NCBI RefSeq assembly: GCF_009617755.1
Contig: NZ_BGZH01000004.1
Span: 62,001 to 126,000 of the forward strand
DNA from: Marinobacter salsuginis
Lineage (GTDB): Bacteria > Pseudomonadota > Gammaproteobacteria > Pseudomonadales > Oleiphilaceae
Length of the DNA: 64,000 bases
Reading direction: 5' to 3'
Each line of letters begins with the position of its first letter. Positions within the stretch are counted from its first letter, which is position 1. Below the pieces are notes generated by a model. That model worked only from the letters and a program-made list of their open reading frames with translations, made no database searches and was not told where the DNA came from. A program made the position numbers and the translations under genes. This document shows, one piece after another, positions 29,737 to 40,583 of this stretch.

Positions 29737-30353
29737 TACTGCCACCCTTTCCTCAAACGGGCCCGATTCAGTTCGAGCCACTGGAGAGCAATAATGGCGG
29801 CCGCGTTGTTGATACGGCCATCGTGGATCATCGCTATAGCTTCGTCCGAAGATACCACATGGGCGCGTATGTCCTCGTGCTCATGCTCCATACCATAGAG
29901 CCCGCCAGCGTCTTCTGTGCTCACTCGGCCACAGTAAAGGTGAATCATCTCGGTGCTGCCGCCCGGGGACACCAGGTAATCGCAGATTTTTTCCAGCGGT
30001 TCAAAGGTAAGCCCGGCCTCTTCCTGACCTTCCCTCTGCGCCACTTCTTCCGGACTCTCACCATCTTCGTTCATCCCGGCTACGAGCTCCAGAAGCCATG
30101 GCGACTGGTCGCGGCCCAGGGCACCCAGACGAAACTGTTCCAGCAGAACCACTTCATCCCGCTCCGGATCGTAGGGAAGCACGCAGGTGGCATCGCCACG
30201 AATAAAGAGCTCGCGCGTGAATACGGGCATGTCCCGGCCATCGAAACGCGGATGGGTCAACCAGAGCTTATCCATGCGGAAGAAGCCCTGGAAGACAGTT
30301 TCACGTTTCTCGACGTTGACGTCATTGGCGGTGAACTGGAACGGTTTGGTCAT
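29736..30353 (-). CDS. nudF: ADP-ribose pyrophosphatase
   Basis: Nudix enzyme splitting ADP-ribose into AMP and ribose 5-phosphate. The Nudix box runs from GMNEDGESPEEVAQREGQEE into AGL (about residues 92-114). Family segments are DVNVEKRETVFQGFFRMDK at the start and VLLEQFRLGAL. The 205 residues are usual. It heads the nudF-DUF1249-cpdA run, and its TAA overlaps the next ATG by one base. Confidence 0.95.
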   Translation of the reverse strand: MTKPFQFTANDVNVEKRETVFQGFFRMDKLWLTHPRFDGRDMPVFTRELFIRGDATCVLPYDPERDEVVLLEQFRLGALGRDQSPWLLELVAGMNEDGESPEEVAQREGQEEAGLTFEPLEKICDYLVSPGGSTEMIHLYCGRVSTEDAGGLYGMEHEHEDIRAHVVSSDEAIAMIHDGRINNAAAIIALQWLELNRARLRKGWQ

Positions 30354-30414
30354 TTTTCGTCCGGTCGTTGAATCGACTTGGAACGATAGCCTTTAGTTGG
30401 GTATTACTTCAAGT

Positions 30415-32496
<2,082 letters not shown>

Positions 32497-32514
32497 GACG
32501 CGAATCTGTAAAGC

Positions 32515-32537
32515 ATGACACCCAGAATGGGTGTCAT
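32515..32537. promoter_or_regulatory. perfect inverted repeat at the predicted thiC transcription start
   Basis: ATGACACCC at 32515-32523 is the exact reverse complement of GGGTGTCAT at 32529-32537, with a five-base loop. It lies between the predicted thiC promoter and the riboswitch, so it would be a hairpin at the 5' end of the leader or an operator over +1. Confidence 0.6.
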
Positions 32538-32542
32538 TTGCA

Positions 32543-32571
32543 AGTGTAGAGCTGCGGGCATTTATTGTCCA
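32543..32571 (-). promoter_or_regulatory. predicted sigma-70 promoter for thiC
   Basis: On the minus strand TGGACA (32566-32571) and TACACT (32543-32548) are separated by 17 bases. Transcription would start near 32536, upstream of the whole TPP aptamer, as required. Confidence 0.5.
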
Positions 32572-32688
32572 TAATGGCCGACCAGACCCGTCGGCCCACG
32601 AAACAAACGGTGCGAAGCAGCGTGTCTACCAGCCCGACACGCGCCCCGGTTACCGGGCAAAGATGCGTAACTGTATTCAGGAGATACA

Positions 32689-34047
32689 ATGAAGAAGCGA
32701 CTGCTTTCCGGACTTATTGGCCTCATGGCGGCCCAGCCCGTCCTTTCCATGGATCTGGTCGAGACCTATGAGAAAGCACTTTCATACGACTCCGGCATTG
32801 CCGCTGCCAGGGCAAGCTTTGAAGCTCAGCAGGCGGCCAGCGATGTCAGCCAGAGCGCATTACTCCCGCAGATCGGCGCCTTCGGTGAGGGCAACTATAT
32901 CGATGTGGACGGCCCCAACCAGGACAACAGCTACCGGGAACTGAATTATGGCGTTCAGCTCACCCAGCCACTTTTCCGGGCCGATGCCTGGTTCCGCTAC
33001 GACGCCAGCAAGTTCCAGACGGAATCGGCGCGGGCCGAATACAATCTCGCCCAACAACAGCTGATCCTGGATGTTGCCACAGCGTACTTCAATGTGTTGA
33101 GGGCCAGGGACACCGTCACCACGGCCCGGGCAACAGAAGCTGCCATTCAGCGCCAGTACGAGCAAGCACAGGAACGCTTTGATGTCGGCCTGATTGCAAT
33201 TACAGAGGTCTATGAGGCCCGCGCCAGCTACGACGACAGCAAAAGCCAGCGCATCGCAGCCGAAAACCAGCTGAATGTTGCCCGGGAACAACTGGCCCGG
33301 CTGACTGGCGAGTACGCTGAAGAGCTGGACAATCTACGCCAGAACTTCCCCTTGGGCCGCCCGGATCCCATGGATCCGTCAGCCTGGGAAGCAACTGCCC
33401 TTGAGCAGAACTGGTCGATCCAGTCTGCACTCTTCGAGCTCAATGCCAGTGAGGCGGGCCTGCGGGAAGCCAAGGCCGGGCATTATCCCACTGTGGATTT
33501 GAATGCCTCCTATGGGGACACCAACATCGACGGTGGCTCACCAACCCAATTCGAAGGCACGCAAGCGACCATCGGGCTGACCCTGAACGTTCCTCTGTAC
33601 AGTGGCGGTGGCACACAGGCGGGCGTTCGCCAGCAACGTTCATTGGTAACGGTTGCGGAACAGTCGCTGAATACCGTTCGCCGCGATGTCCGAGTGAACA
33701 CCCGAAGCCTTTTCCTGACAGTCAACAACAACGTTGAAACCGCGTCTGCACTTGAGCAGACCATCGTTTCACGGCGCAGCGCCCTTGATGCCACCCGCGC
33801 AGGCTATGAAGTGGGAACACGGAACATCGTGGAAGTGCTTGACGCCGAACGGGCCTATTACGTTGCCCTGCGAGACTATGCGAACGCCCGCTACGACTAT
33901 GTGATCAACTCGCTTCAGTTGAAGCAGGCTGCAGGAACCCTTAGCCCTCAAGACCTGATTGAGCTGAACAACTGGCTGAGCGCGGCCGCACCCGGGATCG
34001 AAGCCCTGGCAAATGAGGAAGAAACCCTGAACGACCCGACCCAGTGA
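32689..34047 (+). CDS. tolC: TolC-family outer membrane channel
   Basis: Trimeric outer-membrane exit duct for type I secretion and efflux pumps. The signal peptide MKKRLLSGLIGLMAAQPVLS is cleaved near residue 20. Two OEP repeats follow, each with long coiled helices (SYDSGIAAARASFEAQQAA; LATAYFNVLRARD-type), and the signature GTRNIVEVLDAERAYY lies near residue 380. The 452 residues are typical. An AGGAGATACA ribosome site precedes the ATG. It is divergent from thiC, as in Pseudomonas. Confidence 0.96.
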   Translation: MKKRLLSGLIGLMAAQPVLSMDLVETYEKALSYDSGIAAARASFEAQQAASDVSQSALLPQIGAFGEGNYIDVDGPNQDNSYRELNYGVQLTQPLFRADAWFRYDASKFQTESARAEYNLAQQQLILDVATAYFNVLRARDTVTTARATEAAIQRQYEQAQERFDVGLIAITEVYEARASYDDSKSQRIAAENQLNVAREQLARLTGEYAEELDNLRQNFPLGRPDPMDPSAWEATALEQNWSIQSALFELNASEAGLREAKAGHYPTVDLNASYGDTNIDGGSPTQFEGTQATIGLTLNVPLYSGGGTQAGVRQQRSLVTVAEQSLNTVRRDVRVNTRSLFLTVNNNVETASALEQTIVSRRSALDATRAGYEVGTRNIVEVLDAERAYYVALRDYANARYDYVINSLQLKQAAGTLSPQDLIELNNWLSAAAPGIEALANEEETLNDPTQ

Positions 34048-34054
34048 CACTAAG

Positions 34055-34074
34055 GGCGGGCCCTCCGGCCCGCC
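34055..34074. terminator. GC hairpin between tolC and waaA
   Basis: GGCGGGCC at 34055-34062 pairs with GGCCCGCC at 34067-34074 around CTCC, seven bases past the tolC stop. No T run follows on either strand, so termination efficiency is uncertain. Confidence 0.6.
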
Positions 34075-34103
34075 AACTTCCTATCTGAGCAATGGGTAAT
34101 GGG

Positions 34104-35357
34104 TCAAACCCGCTCAATAATCCCGTCCACCACTTTGTCGAGCGCCCCGCGGTTCTTGTTCACAACCTCCAATGCCCGAAGACCAATCGCCTCGCGCTCC
34201 CGGTGATCACTAAACAGCGACGACACATGAGCGGCCAGATCGTCTGCATCGGAAACCAGTTTTACGCCCCGGTCATCCAGCAGACGCTGGTAGATTGTCT
34301 CGAAATTGAAGAAGTGAGGACCTGAAAACACGGGAATTCCCCAACCGGCGGGTTCCAGTGGATTATGGCCACCGCGCTCGATCAGCGAGCCGCCAACAAA
34401 CGCCAGGTCGCTGGCGCCGTAAAGCATCATCAACTCCCCCATGGTATCACCGAGGTAGACCTGAGCCCCGGCCGGGTCTTCTCCCATCGACCGTCGGGCC
34501 AGCATCAGTCCTTCCTTCAAGGTCTTTTCCGCCACCGGCTCAAAACGATCGGGATGCCTGGGGACCAGGATAAGCAGCGCGTCCGGATGCTTTTCCAACA
34601 CTTTCACATGGGCGGCAATCAGTTGATCATTTTCGTTGCCATGGGTGCTGCCGGCAATCCAGACCGGTCTACCCGCCAGCTTCTGCCGGAGCGTCCTGGC
34701 AGCTGCCCGCACGTCCTCCGGAATATCAACGTCAAATTTCACGCTACCGGTGACGGCGACTTTGGCCGGTGCAACGCCGATTCGCCGGAACCTCTCAGCG
34801 TCTTTCTCCGCCTGGGCCGCCACCCAACTGATACTGCGCATGATAGGAGCGGCAAGGCCGCGAATACGCTCGTACCCCCGCGCGGATCGCTCTGACAGGC
34901 GGGCATTGATCAAAAACACGGGAACCCGACGTGCTCGGCACTGGCGAATCATGTTCGGCCAGATTTCGGTCTCCATGATCACCAGAATTCGGGGATTGGC
35001 ACGGTCGAGGAAGCGTCGGATGGCACCGGGCGTGTCATAGGGTGCGTAGGCGTACTGCACCTGATCACCGAACATCTTGCGCGCCTGCGCCAGGCCTGTG
35101 TCAGTCATGGCTGTCATCAGGATGGTGATCCCCGGGTTCCGGACCAGCAAACGTCGGACCATTGGCGCAGCCGCGATGGTTTCACCTACCGAAACGGCAT
35201 GAACCCACACCACCGTGCCGCTTGCCCTGGGCACAATGCCAAGGCGCTGGTACCAGTTGCGCCTGAGATCCGGAGCTCGACGTCCGTTCCACCACAGGCG
35301 TAGCAGGATGAACGGCAGAATCAGCCGAATAAGCTGGGAATAGATAAATTGCAGCAC
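34104..35357 (-). CDS. waaA: 3-deoxy-D-manno-octulosonic acid (Kdo) transferase
   Basis: Adds Kdo to lipid IV-A on the inner face of the inner membrane. GTG at 35357 is chosen (VLQFIYSQLIRLILPFI) with GGAG six bases upstream; an ATG 13 codons earlier is less likely. An N-terminal membrane anchor (about 1-20) is followed by WVHAVSVGETIAA, TDTGLAQARKMFG, RRVPVFLINARLSERS and FVGGSLIERGGHNPLEPA, all WaaA signatures. The 417 residues are normal. The presence of kdkA downstream suggests that it adds a single Kdo that is then phosphorylated, but the sequence alone cannot show this. Confidence 0.96.
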   Translation of the reverse strand: MLQFIYSQLIRLILPFILLRLWWNGRRAPDLRRNWYQRLGIVPRASGTVVWVHAVSVGETIAAAPMVRRLLVRNPGITILMTAMTDTGLAQARKMFGDQVQYAYAPYDTPGAIRRFLDRANPRILVIMETEIWPNMIRQCRARRVPVFLINARLSERSARGYERIRGLAAPIMRSISWVAAQAEKDAERFRRIGVAPAKVAVTGSVKFDVDIPEDVRAAARTLRQKLAGRPVWIAGSTHGNENDQLIAAHVKVLEKHPDALLILVPRHPDRFEPVAEKTLKEGLMLARRSMGEDPAGAQVYLGDTMGELMMLYGASDLAFVGGSLIERGGHNPLEPAGWGIPVFSGPHFFNFETIYQRLLDDRGVKLVSDADDLAAHVSSLFSDHREREAIGLRALEVVNKNRGALDKVVDGIIERV

Positions 35358-35478
35358 ACAGGACTCCGGGCAAAACAGTGCGCTATCATAGCGCAAAACC
35401 TATTGATTTGCTTCCGATTGATCGCTTGGGCCATTGTGTCACCGTTGATCGACTGAGACCTGGCAGGACCCTCTTTAC

Positions 35479-36426
35479 GTGAAAAAGAAATACCGCAAAT
35501 TGCCGCGAAACACAGATTACTCCGCCTACCGTCATCCCCGATGGTGGCCCACGTGGATAGCCATATCCCTCATGTGGTGTGTGTCACGGCTCCCGATCCG
35601 CGTTCAGTGGTGGCTGGGCAAACTGGCTGGGCTGTTGGCGCTCCGCCTTGCCGGCAGTCGTCGGCACATCGCCCAGGTGAACATCCGTCTGTGCTTCCCG
35701 GAACTTACAGCCGCCCAGCAATCAGCGCTGGTTCGCAATGCCTTTATCGCCAATGGTATCGGCCTGCTGGAACTTGGCATTGCCTGGTTTCGTGATCCGG
35801 CGAAACTCACGGGCATCACCCGAGTCCATGGCCTTGAACACTTCGAGGAAGCCCTGGCCCATGGCAAAGGCGTTTTGTTACTGGGGGGGCATTACAGCAC
35901 CCTGGATCTCGGCGGCAGCCTGGTAACCGAATTCATTGAAGCAGACGTTATGCAACGGGATCACAACAATCCGTTGATGAACGCGGTCATGACGAGGGCC
36001 CGGGAACGCCGATACGGAACTGTGCTGGGCGCGAGAGACCTCCGAGGGTTGTTCCGCAGCCTCAAGAAGAACCGTGCGGTCTGGTATGCCACCGATCAGG
36101 ATTATGGCCGTAAGGATATTGTTTTTGCTCCATTCTTCGGCATACCGGCGGGCACTATTACCGCCACATCCAGAATTGCGGAGCGCAGCGGATGCAAGGT
36201 GGTTCCGTTCAGTCATTTCCGGCGCGACGATGGACCGGGTTACGACATATATTTCCACCCGGCCCTTGAGAACTTCCCCAGTGGGGATGATCTTCAGGAT
36301 GCAACACTGATCAACCAGACTATCGAGCGAGAGGTGCGGCGAGCGCCTGATCAGTATCTCTGGATGCATCGACGATTCAAGACCCGTCCGGACGAGAACG
36401 ACCCTGGCTTCTACAAACGCCGGTAA
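35479..36426 (+). CDS. LpxL/HtrB-type lipid A acyltransferase (first of two)
   Basis: Transfers a secondary acyl chain from acyl-ACP to the lipid A precursor at the inner membrane. The catalytic HX4D motif is His138-Asp143 in GGHYSTLDLGG. The binding motifs YATDQDYGRKD and VFAPFFGIPAGTI and the closing EVRRAPDQYLWMHRRFKTRP are typical. One N-terminal membrane segment is at about 16-36. The start is a GTG at 35479 with only a distant AGGA. The 315 residues are usual. It heads a plus-strand run with the ELM1 gene and two GT4 genes and is divergent from waaA. Confidence 0.93.
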   Translation: MKKKYRKLPRNTDYSAYRHPRWWPTWIAISLMWCVSRLPIRVQWWLGKLAGLLALRLAGSRRHIAQVNIRLCFPELTAAQQSALVRNAFIANGIGLLELGIAWFRDPAKLTGITRVHGLEHFEEALAHGKGVLLLGGHYSTLDLGGSLVTEFIEADVMQRDHNNPLMNAVMTRARERRYGTVLGARDLRGLFRSLKKNRAVWYATDQDYGRKDIVFAPFFGIPAGTITATSRIAERSGCKVVPFSHFRRDDGPGYDIYFHPALENFPSGDDLQDATLINQTIEREVRRAPDQYLWMHRRFKTRPDENDPGFYKRR

Positions 36427-36473
36427 CACAGAACCCTGGCAATACGGAGGCCGGCAGTGCATGCCGGAACACC

Positions 36474-37469
36474 ATGGCCAAATCAGAGTCCAGAACGCAG
36501 GATGCATCCACACCGGTGGTGTGGCTTCTGACAGACAGCAAACCTGGCCACCGGAACCAACTAAAGGGGCTCGGTAACCGCCTTCGCGTCCTGACCGGCG
36601 CAAGCACCTACTGGGTCGACGCCTCCGCCATGAAAATTCCGCTGTGGCGGGCCGTCCTGGGATCGCCACCGCACATGCAGGAGTCATTGCCGCGCCCCGA
36701 TCTTGTCGTCGCGGCAGGATCCGGCACGCATCGACTATTGCTTGCGCTGCGAAAACTTCGTGGAAGCCGGTCACTGGTCATCATGAAGCCCGCATTCCCG
36801 CTGTCTCTGGTCAGCGGCGCACTGATTCCGGCCCATGATCGCGTCCATCCAGGCCCGCGGGTACTGCTAACCGAGGGCGTTCTGAATACCATCACCCCCC
36901 TGGCCAGAATCACCGAGAAACGGGAAGCACTACTCCTGATTGGCGGGCCTTCCCCCCATTTCGATTGGGACGACGATGTTGTCCTCGGCCAGATATCCCA
37001 CCTGATCGGTCATTACCCCGACTGGCGGTGGACCATCAGTACCTCCCGGAGAACACCAGAGCCCATGCAGGAACGCCTTGACGAAATGGCCGGGCTGCGG
37101 ATTACCGTTGTTCATCCGGACGAGACCCACGAGGACTGGCTGAGCCATCAATTGTCGGCCTCGCGAGCGGTCTGGGTCACCCCGGACAGCATGTCCATGG
37201 TTTGTGAGGCGGCAACCTCCGGGGTGCCAACGGGCCTTTTCGAGTTGCCTGCCAGATCCGGGAGCCGCGTTGTGGAAGGTGTGGAACGGTTGGTACGGAG
37301 CGGGTATGTTGCCCAGTGGACCGACCACGCCAGCGTTATGGCAGGCCGGGCCGACCACGACCGGTCGCTCTGGGAAGCCAACCGCGCGGCGCGTTGGGTC
37401 ATCGAAAACGGATTGCTCGCAAAGAACCAGAAAACCAGTCAACGCCTGCACAAGGGGAACCAACCTTGA
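36474..37469 (+). CDS. ELM1/GtrOC1-family putative nucleoside-diphospho-sugar transferase
   Basis: A 331-residue member of the family named after plant mitochondrial fission protein ELM1, whose bacterial members have a GT-B-like fold. Markers are VVWLLTDSKPGHRNQLKGL, DLVVAAGSGTHRLLLALRK, AHDRVHPGPRVLLTEGVLN and VWVTPDSMSMVCEAATSGVP. No signal peptide or membrane helix is evident. It lies between an LpxL gene and two GT4 genes and ends in a 4-base overlap with the next gene, so a role in LPS core or lipid A modification is likely. The substrate is not known. Confidence 0.82.
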   Translation: MAKSESRTQDASTPVVWLLTDSKPGHRNQLKGLGNRLRVLTGASTYWVDASAMKIPLWRAVLGSPPHMQESLPRPDLVVAAGSGTHRLLLALRKLRGSRSLVIMKPAFPLSLVSGALIPAHDRVHPGPRVLLTEGVLNTITPLARITEKREALLLIGGPSPHFDWDDDVVLGQISHLIGHYPDWRWTISTSRRTPEPMQERLDEMAGLRITVVHPDETHEDWLSHQLSASRAVWVTPDSMSMVCEAATSGVPTGLFELPARSGSRVVEGVERLVRSGYVAQWTDHASVMAGRADHDRSLWEANRAARWVIENGLLAKNQKTSQRLHKGNQP

Positions 37470-38581
37470 GAATTCTTCAGGCACTTCCGGCACTGTACAG
37501 TGGCGGGGTGGAGCGAGGCACCGTTGAGTTTGCCGCCGATCTCGTCAAACGTGGCCACGAATCCTTTGTTGTCTCCAAGGGTGGCCCCATGGCCGAGCAA
37601 CTGCGGGGGCAAGGTTCGAAGCATATTTTCATGCCGATACACAGGAAGAGTCCCGCCTCCTTCGGGCAAATCCTGCCGATGCGAAAACTGCTCCTCGAAC
37701 TGAAGCCCGACATCATTCATGTGCGTTCGCGCATGCCCGCCTGGATTATCTTCCTGGCCCTGAAAAGCATCCCGAGGCACGAGCGACCGGCGGTTGTCTC
37801 AACCTTCCACGGCATGTACTCGGTAACACCCTATAGCGCCATCATGACCCGCGCCGATCACATAATCGCAGTCTCCCAGTGCGTGCGGGATTACGTGATG
37901 AACAATTACCCGGTCCCCGAGGAAAAACTGACGGTCATCCAGAGGGGTGTGGATGTGGATGCCTTTCATCAGCGGGAGCTTCCACAACAATGGCTCGACC
38001 GCTGGTTCCGTCAGTATCCGCAGCTTGCCGGCAAAAAAATCATCATGATGCCGGGGCGGATTTCCCGCTGGAAAGGCCAGCTGGACTTCCTGGCCATGAT
38101 GGCGAAGCTGGTGAAGGCGCGGCCTGATTGCCACGGCATTATTGTGGGTGGCGCAGAACCCGGCAAAGAGCATTTCCTGGATGAACTGGAGAAGGAACGG
38201 TCGCGATTGGGCCTGACCGAAAATGTCAGCTTTCTGGGCCAGCGCAATGACATGACCAACCTGTACCTGCTCTCCGACGTAGTCTGCCATATGAGCACCA
38301 AGCCCGAGCCCTTTGGCCGGACAGTGACCGAAGCCCTGGCCTCAGGAACACCAGTTGTGGCCTACAACCGGGGCGGCGCGGCGGAAACCCTGCAGGCGTG
38401 CTTCAGGGATGGGCTGGTGACGCCGGACAACGTCGAAGAATTCGCTCAGGCCGTTTTGCGTATGCTGGATACCGAGCCACCGGCCATCGAGATCCCCTAC
38501 CGGTTCCGTCTGGAAGCACAGACCGAAGCGAGCCTGAAAGTTTATGAGATGGTTTTGAAGAGCGCCGCCAGCCGATCATGA
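37466..38581 (+). CDS. GT4-family glycosyltransferase (WaaG-like)
   Basis: A 371-residue GT-B enzyme. The start is taken as TTG at 37466, overlapping the previous stop (TTGA) with AAGGGG eight bases upstream; the reading MRILQALPALYSGGVERGTV begins the fold at once. The N-terminal domain carries SGGVERGTVEF and IIHVRSRMPAW. The donor-binding domain has MMPGRISRWKGQLDFL, a loop KPEPFGRTVTEALASGTPVV and YNRGGAAE. The EX7E motif is present in EPFGRTVTE. It overlaps the next GT4 gene by 4 bases. The sugar and acceptor are unknown. Confidence 0.9.
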   Translation: MRILQALPALYSGGVERGTVEFAADLVKRGHESFVVSKGGPMAEQLRGQGSKHIFMPIHRKSPASFGQILPMRKLLLELKPDIIHVRSRMPAWIIFLALKSIPRHERPAVVSTFHGMYSVTPYSAIMTRADHIIAVSQCVRDYVMNNYPVPEEKLTVIQRGVDVDAFHQRELPQQWLDRWFRQYPQLAGKKIIMMPGRISRWKGQLDFLAMMAKLVKARPDCHGIIVGGAEPGKEHFLDELEKERSRLGLTENVSFLGQRNDMTNLYLLSDVVCHMSTKPEPFGRTVTEALASGTPVVAYNRGGAAETLQACFRDGLVTPDNVEEFAQAVLRMLDTEPPAIEIPYRFRLEAQTEASLKVYEMVLKSAASRS

Positions 38582-39633
38582 CGTTACCACGCCGATTAAC
38601 GATTGCCCTGCTGATTGCCACGCCCGGCACAACCTGGGGCGGTATGGAGAAGCACACTGCCGATCTGGCGAAAGCGCTGGCCGACCGTGGGCATAGCGTC
38701 CATGTGATCGGCCATAAAACCTATCGGGACAGATTCCCTGCCGGCGTCCAGTTTCATCCACTGCCGGTTCAACTCGGGCGACGGAATCTCTGGCTTCAGC
38801 TTGCCCTCCGAAGGCGCCTTCGCGAACTGTCACCCGATATTGTTCACGCCCAGGGCAACAAGGCTGCGCAACTGGTAGCCAAAACCGGAAAACTTGCCAG
38901 CGCACGGGTGGGTACGGTGCACGGCACCAAGTCCAGTCACAAGGCATTTGATCGACTCGACGAAGTCATTGCCGTAAGCCCCCGGATTCTGGCGTCCCTG
39001 CGACACCCCAGAAAACACCTGATCTACAACGGTGTGGCGCCCGGGGACCAACGAATGGCAACCGTCGCTGGCCCAAAGCTCCCCTCGGGAGTCACCAATA
39101 TCATCGCCGTGGGACGACTCGAAACCGTCAAAGGCTTTGATGCGCTGATCAGAGCCTGGGCCATGCTCGGCAGCACCGCAGATCACTGTCATCTGACCAT
39201 TTTTGGCGAGGGCAGCCAGCAGTCACAGCTTGAACAGTTGATTCGCCAGTTGAAACTGGAACGCTCGATCACTCTGGCAGGTTTCCGGGAAAATCTGGCA
39301 CCGATCTACGAAGAGGCCCAATTGACGGTAATCAGTTCCGAGCGGGAAGGTTTTCCCTATGTGCTGGCGGAGTCCCTTCTTGGTGGTTGCCCTGTTGTCT
39401 CAACTCCGGTATCTGGACCACGGGATATTCTTCCGGAAACGGCTCTCAGCGCAGGTTATCGAGATCGGGACCTCGCCGATTTAATGGCACAAGCGCTCGC
39501 TGATCTGGAGGCACTGAAGCGGAGCCAGCAACCGGCCATGGCATTTGCCCGCGAAAAACTCACGATCACTGCCATGGCAGAGCAAACGGAAGCGCTCTAC
39601 CTGAGGGCTATGGGCGAGCGCCGGGCGAACTGA
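38578..39633 (+). CDS. GT4-family glycosyltransferase
   Basis: A 351-residue retaining GT-B glycosyltransferase, the last of four coupled plus-strand genes. The fold begins at TTPRRLTIALLIATPGTTWGGMEKHTADLAKAL-type residues near 10-40 (GGMEKHTADL). The donor site includes IAVGRLETVKGFDALIRAW and the EX7E motif in SEREGFPYVLAESLLGG. Its ATG overlaps the preceding stop by 4 bases. It belongs with LPS core sugar addition by context; the specificity is not readable. Confidence 0.9.
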   Translation: MTLPRRLTIALLIATPGTTWGGMEKHTADLAKALADRGHSVHVIGHKTYRDRFPAGVQFHPLPVQLGRRNLWLQLALRRRLRELSPDIVHAQGNKAAQLVAKTGKLASARVGTVHGTKSSHKAFDRLDEVIAVSPRILASLRHPRKHLIYNGVAPGDQRMATVAGPKLPSGVTNIIAVGRLETVKGFDALIRAWAMLGSTADHCHLTIFGEGSQQSQLEQLIRQLKLERSITLAGFRENLAPIYEEAQLTVISSEREGFPYVLAESLLGGCPVVSTPVSGPRDILPETALSAGYRDRDLADLMAQALADLEALKRSQQPAMAFAREKLTITAMAEQTEALYLRAMGERRAN

Positions 39634-39656
39634 TGGCGGCTATGCCCGGTGGCGAC

Positions 39657-40451
39657 CTAGCGGGTATTTTCCTTCTCGAATTCAGACAGCATCTGCATCT
39701 CCCGAGCCTTGGCCAGGCGCATGAAGTTCCTGTTGGCTGCAGTAATGGAAACGCTAAGCCCGAACCAGCCGTTCAGGATCTGGCGATGAAGCAGATAATA
39801 TTTCAGGAACTTCACGGGAAACTCGGCGAACAGGCGGGCACTGGAAATTCGTCGCCCCTTTGCGGCCAGAAAGCGGGCCTGCTCCGTCGACAACTGGCAG
39901 TACTTTCGCTCCATCTGCTCCAGGGAAATCAGCGTGCGATGCAACACATCGCCCTTGAGCTCAACAACCCGTCCAGCTTTCACCTGCGGCCGGTCATTGT
40001 TGCTGTCTTTTTCCGGCTCGATCTCCGCCTTTTTGCGATTGTAGAGCCTGAGGATCTTCTTCGATTTATCATGGCGGAATGGATGCCGTGGGTCCGGCTG
40101 CGACAGAACCCAGCGCATACGGAATCCCGCAATGTCCGGGTCAACCGGCTTTGAAAAAAGGGCCTGGATGTTGGCGACAAGTTCGTCTGACAACACCTCA
40201 TCTGCATCCAGATCCAACACCCAGTCATTCCGGCAAAGACTGGCAGCAAACGCCTTCTGGCAAGCAAACCCCTGCCAGTCGTTATGCACGAACCTTGCAC
40301 CGGCCGCTTCTGCGATTTCGCGGGTTCGGTCAGTGCTCCCGGAATCGACTACGATAATTTCATCAACCCAGCCGGAAACCTTTGCGAGGGATTCCGGCAA
40401 TCGCAGCTCTTCATCCTGGGTGATGTAATAAACGGATAACGGTAGCTTCAT
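39657..40451 (-). CDS. GT2-family glycosyltransferase, WaaE/KdtX-like
   Basis: A 264-residue inverting GT-A enzyme of the LPS core WaaE group. ATG at 40451 is preferred over TTG at 40454 because AGGA is seven bases before it. The donor-binding motif is DEIIVVDSGSTDRTREIAEAA, the metal site is DLDADEV, and the acceptor region has LRLYNRKKAEIEP and KGDVLHRTLISLEQMERKY. WaaE adds the first glucose to heptose I in some enterobacteria; that exact role here is an inference. It is isolated on the minus strand between plus-strand genes. A related domain is fused to the ligase at 42901. Confidence 0.9.
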   Translation of the reverse strand: MKLPLSVYYITQDEELRLPESLAKVSGWVDEIIVVDSGSTDRTREIAEAAGARFVHNDWQGFACQKAFAASLCRNDWVLDLDADEVLSDELVANIQALFSKPVDPDIAGFRMRWVLSQPDPRHPFRHDKSKKILRLYNRKKAEIEPEKDSNNDRPQVKAGRVVELKGDVLHRTLISLEQMERKYCQLSTEQARFLAAKGRRISSARLFAEFPVKFLKYYLLHRQILNGWFGLSVSITAANRNFMRLAKAREMQMLSEFEKENTR

Positions 40452-40583
40452 CAAAGTTCCTGGTGTCGAGGCAATCGGTTTACGGACTGGTCAGAACAAT
40501 ATCATGGTTGCCTTATGATAAGATGACGCGCCTGATTTTGATGTTTTTCTTGGCATTCTTTAACTCAAGCCCGGAGTGTGCAG

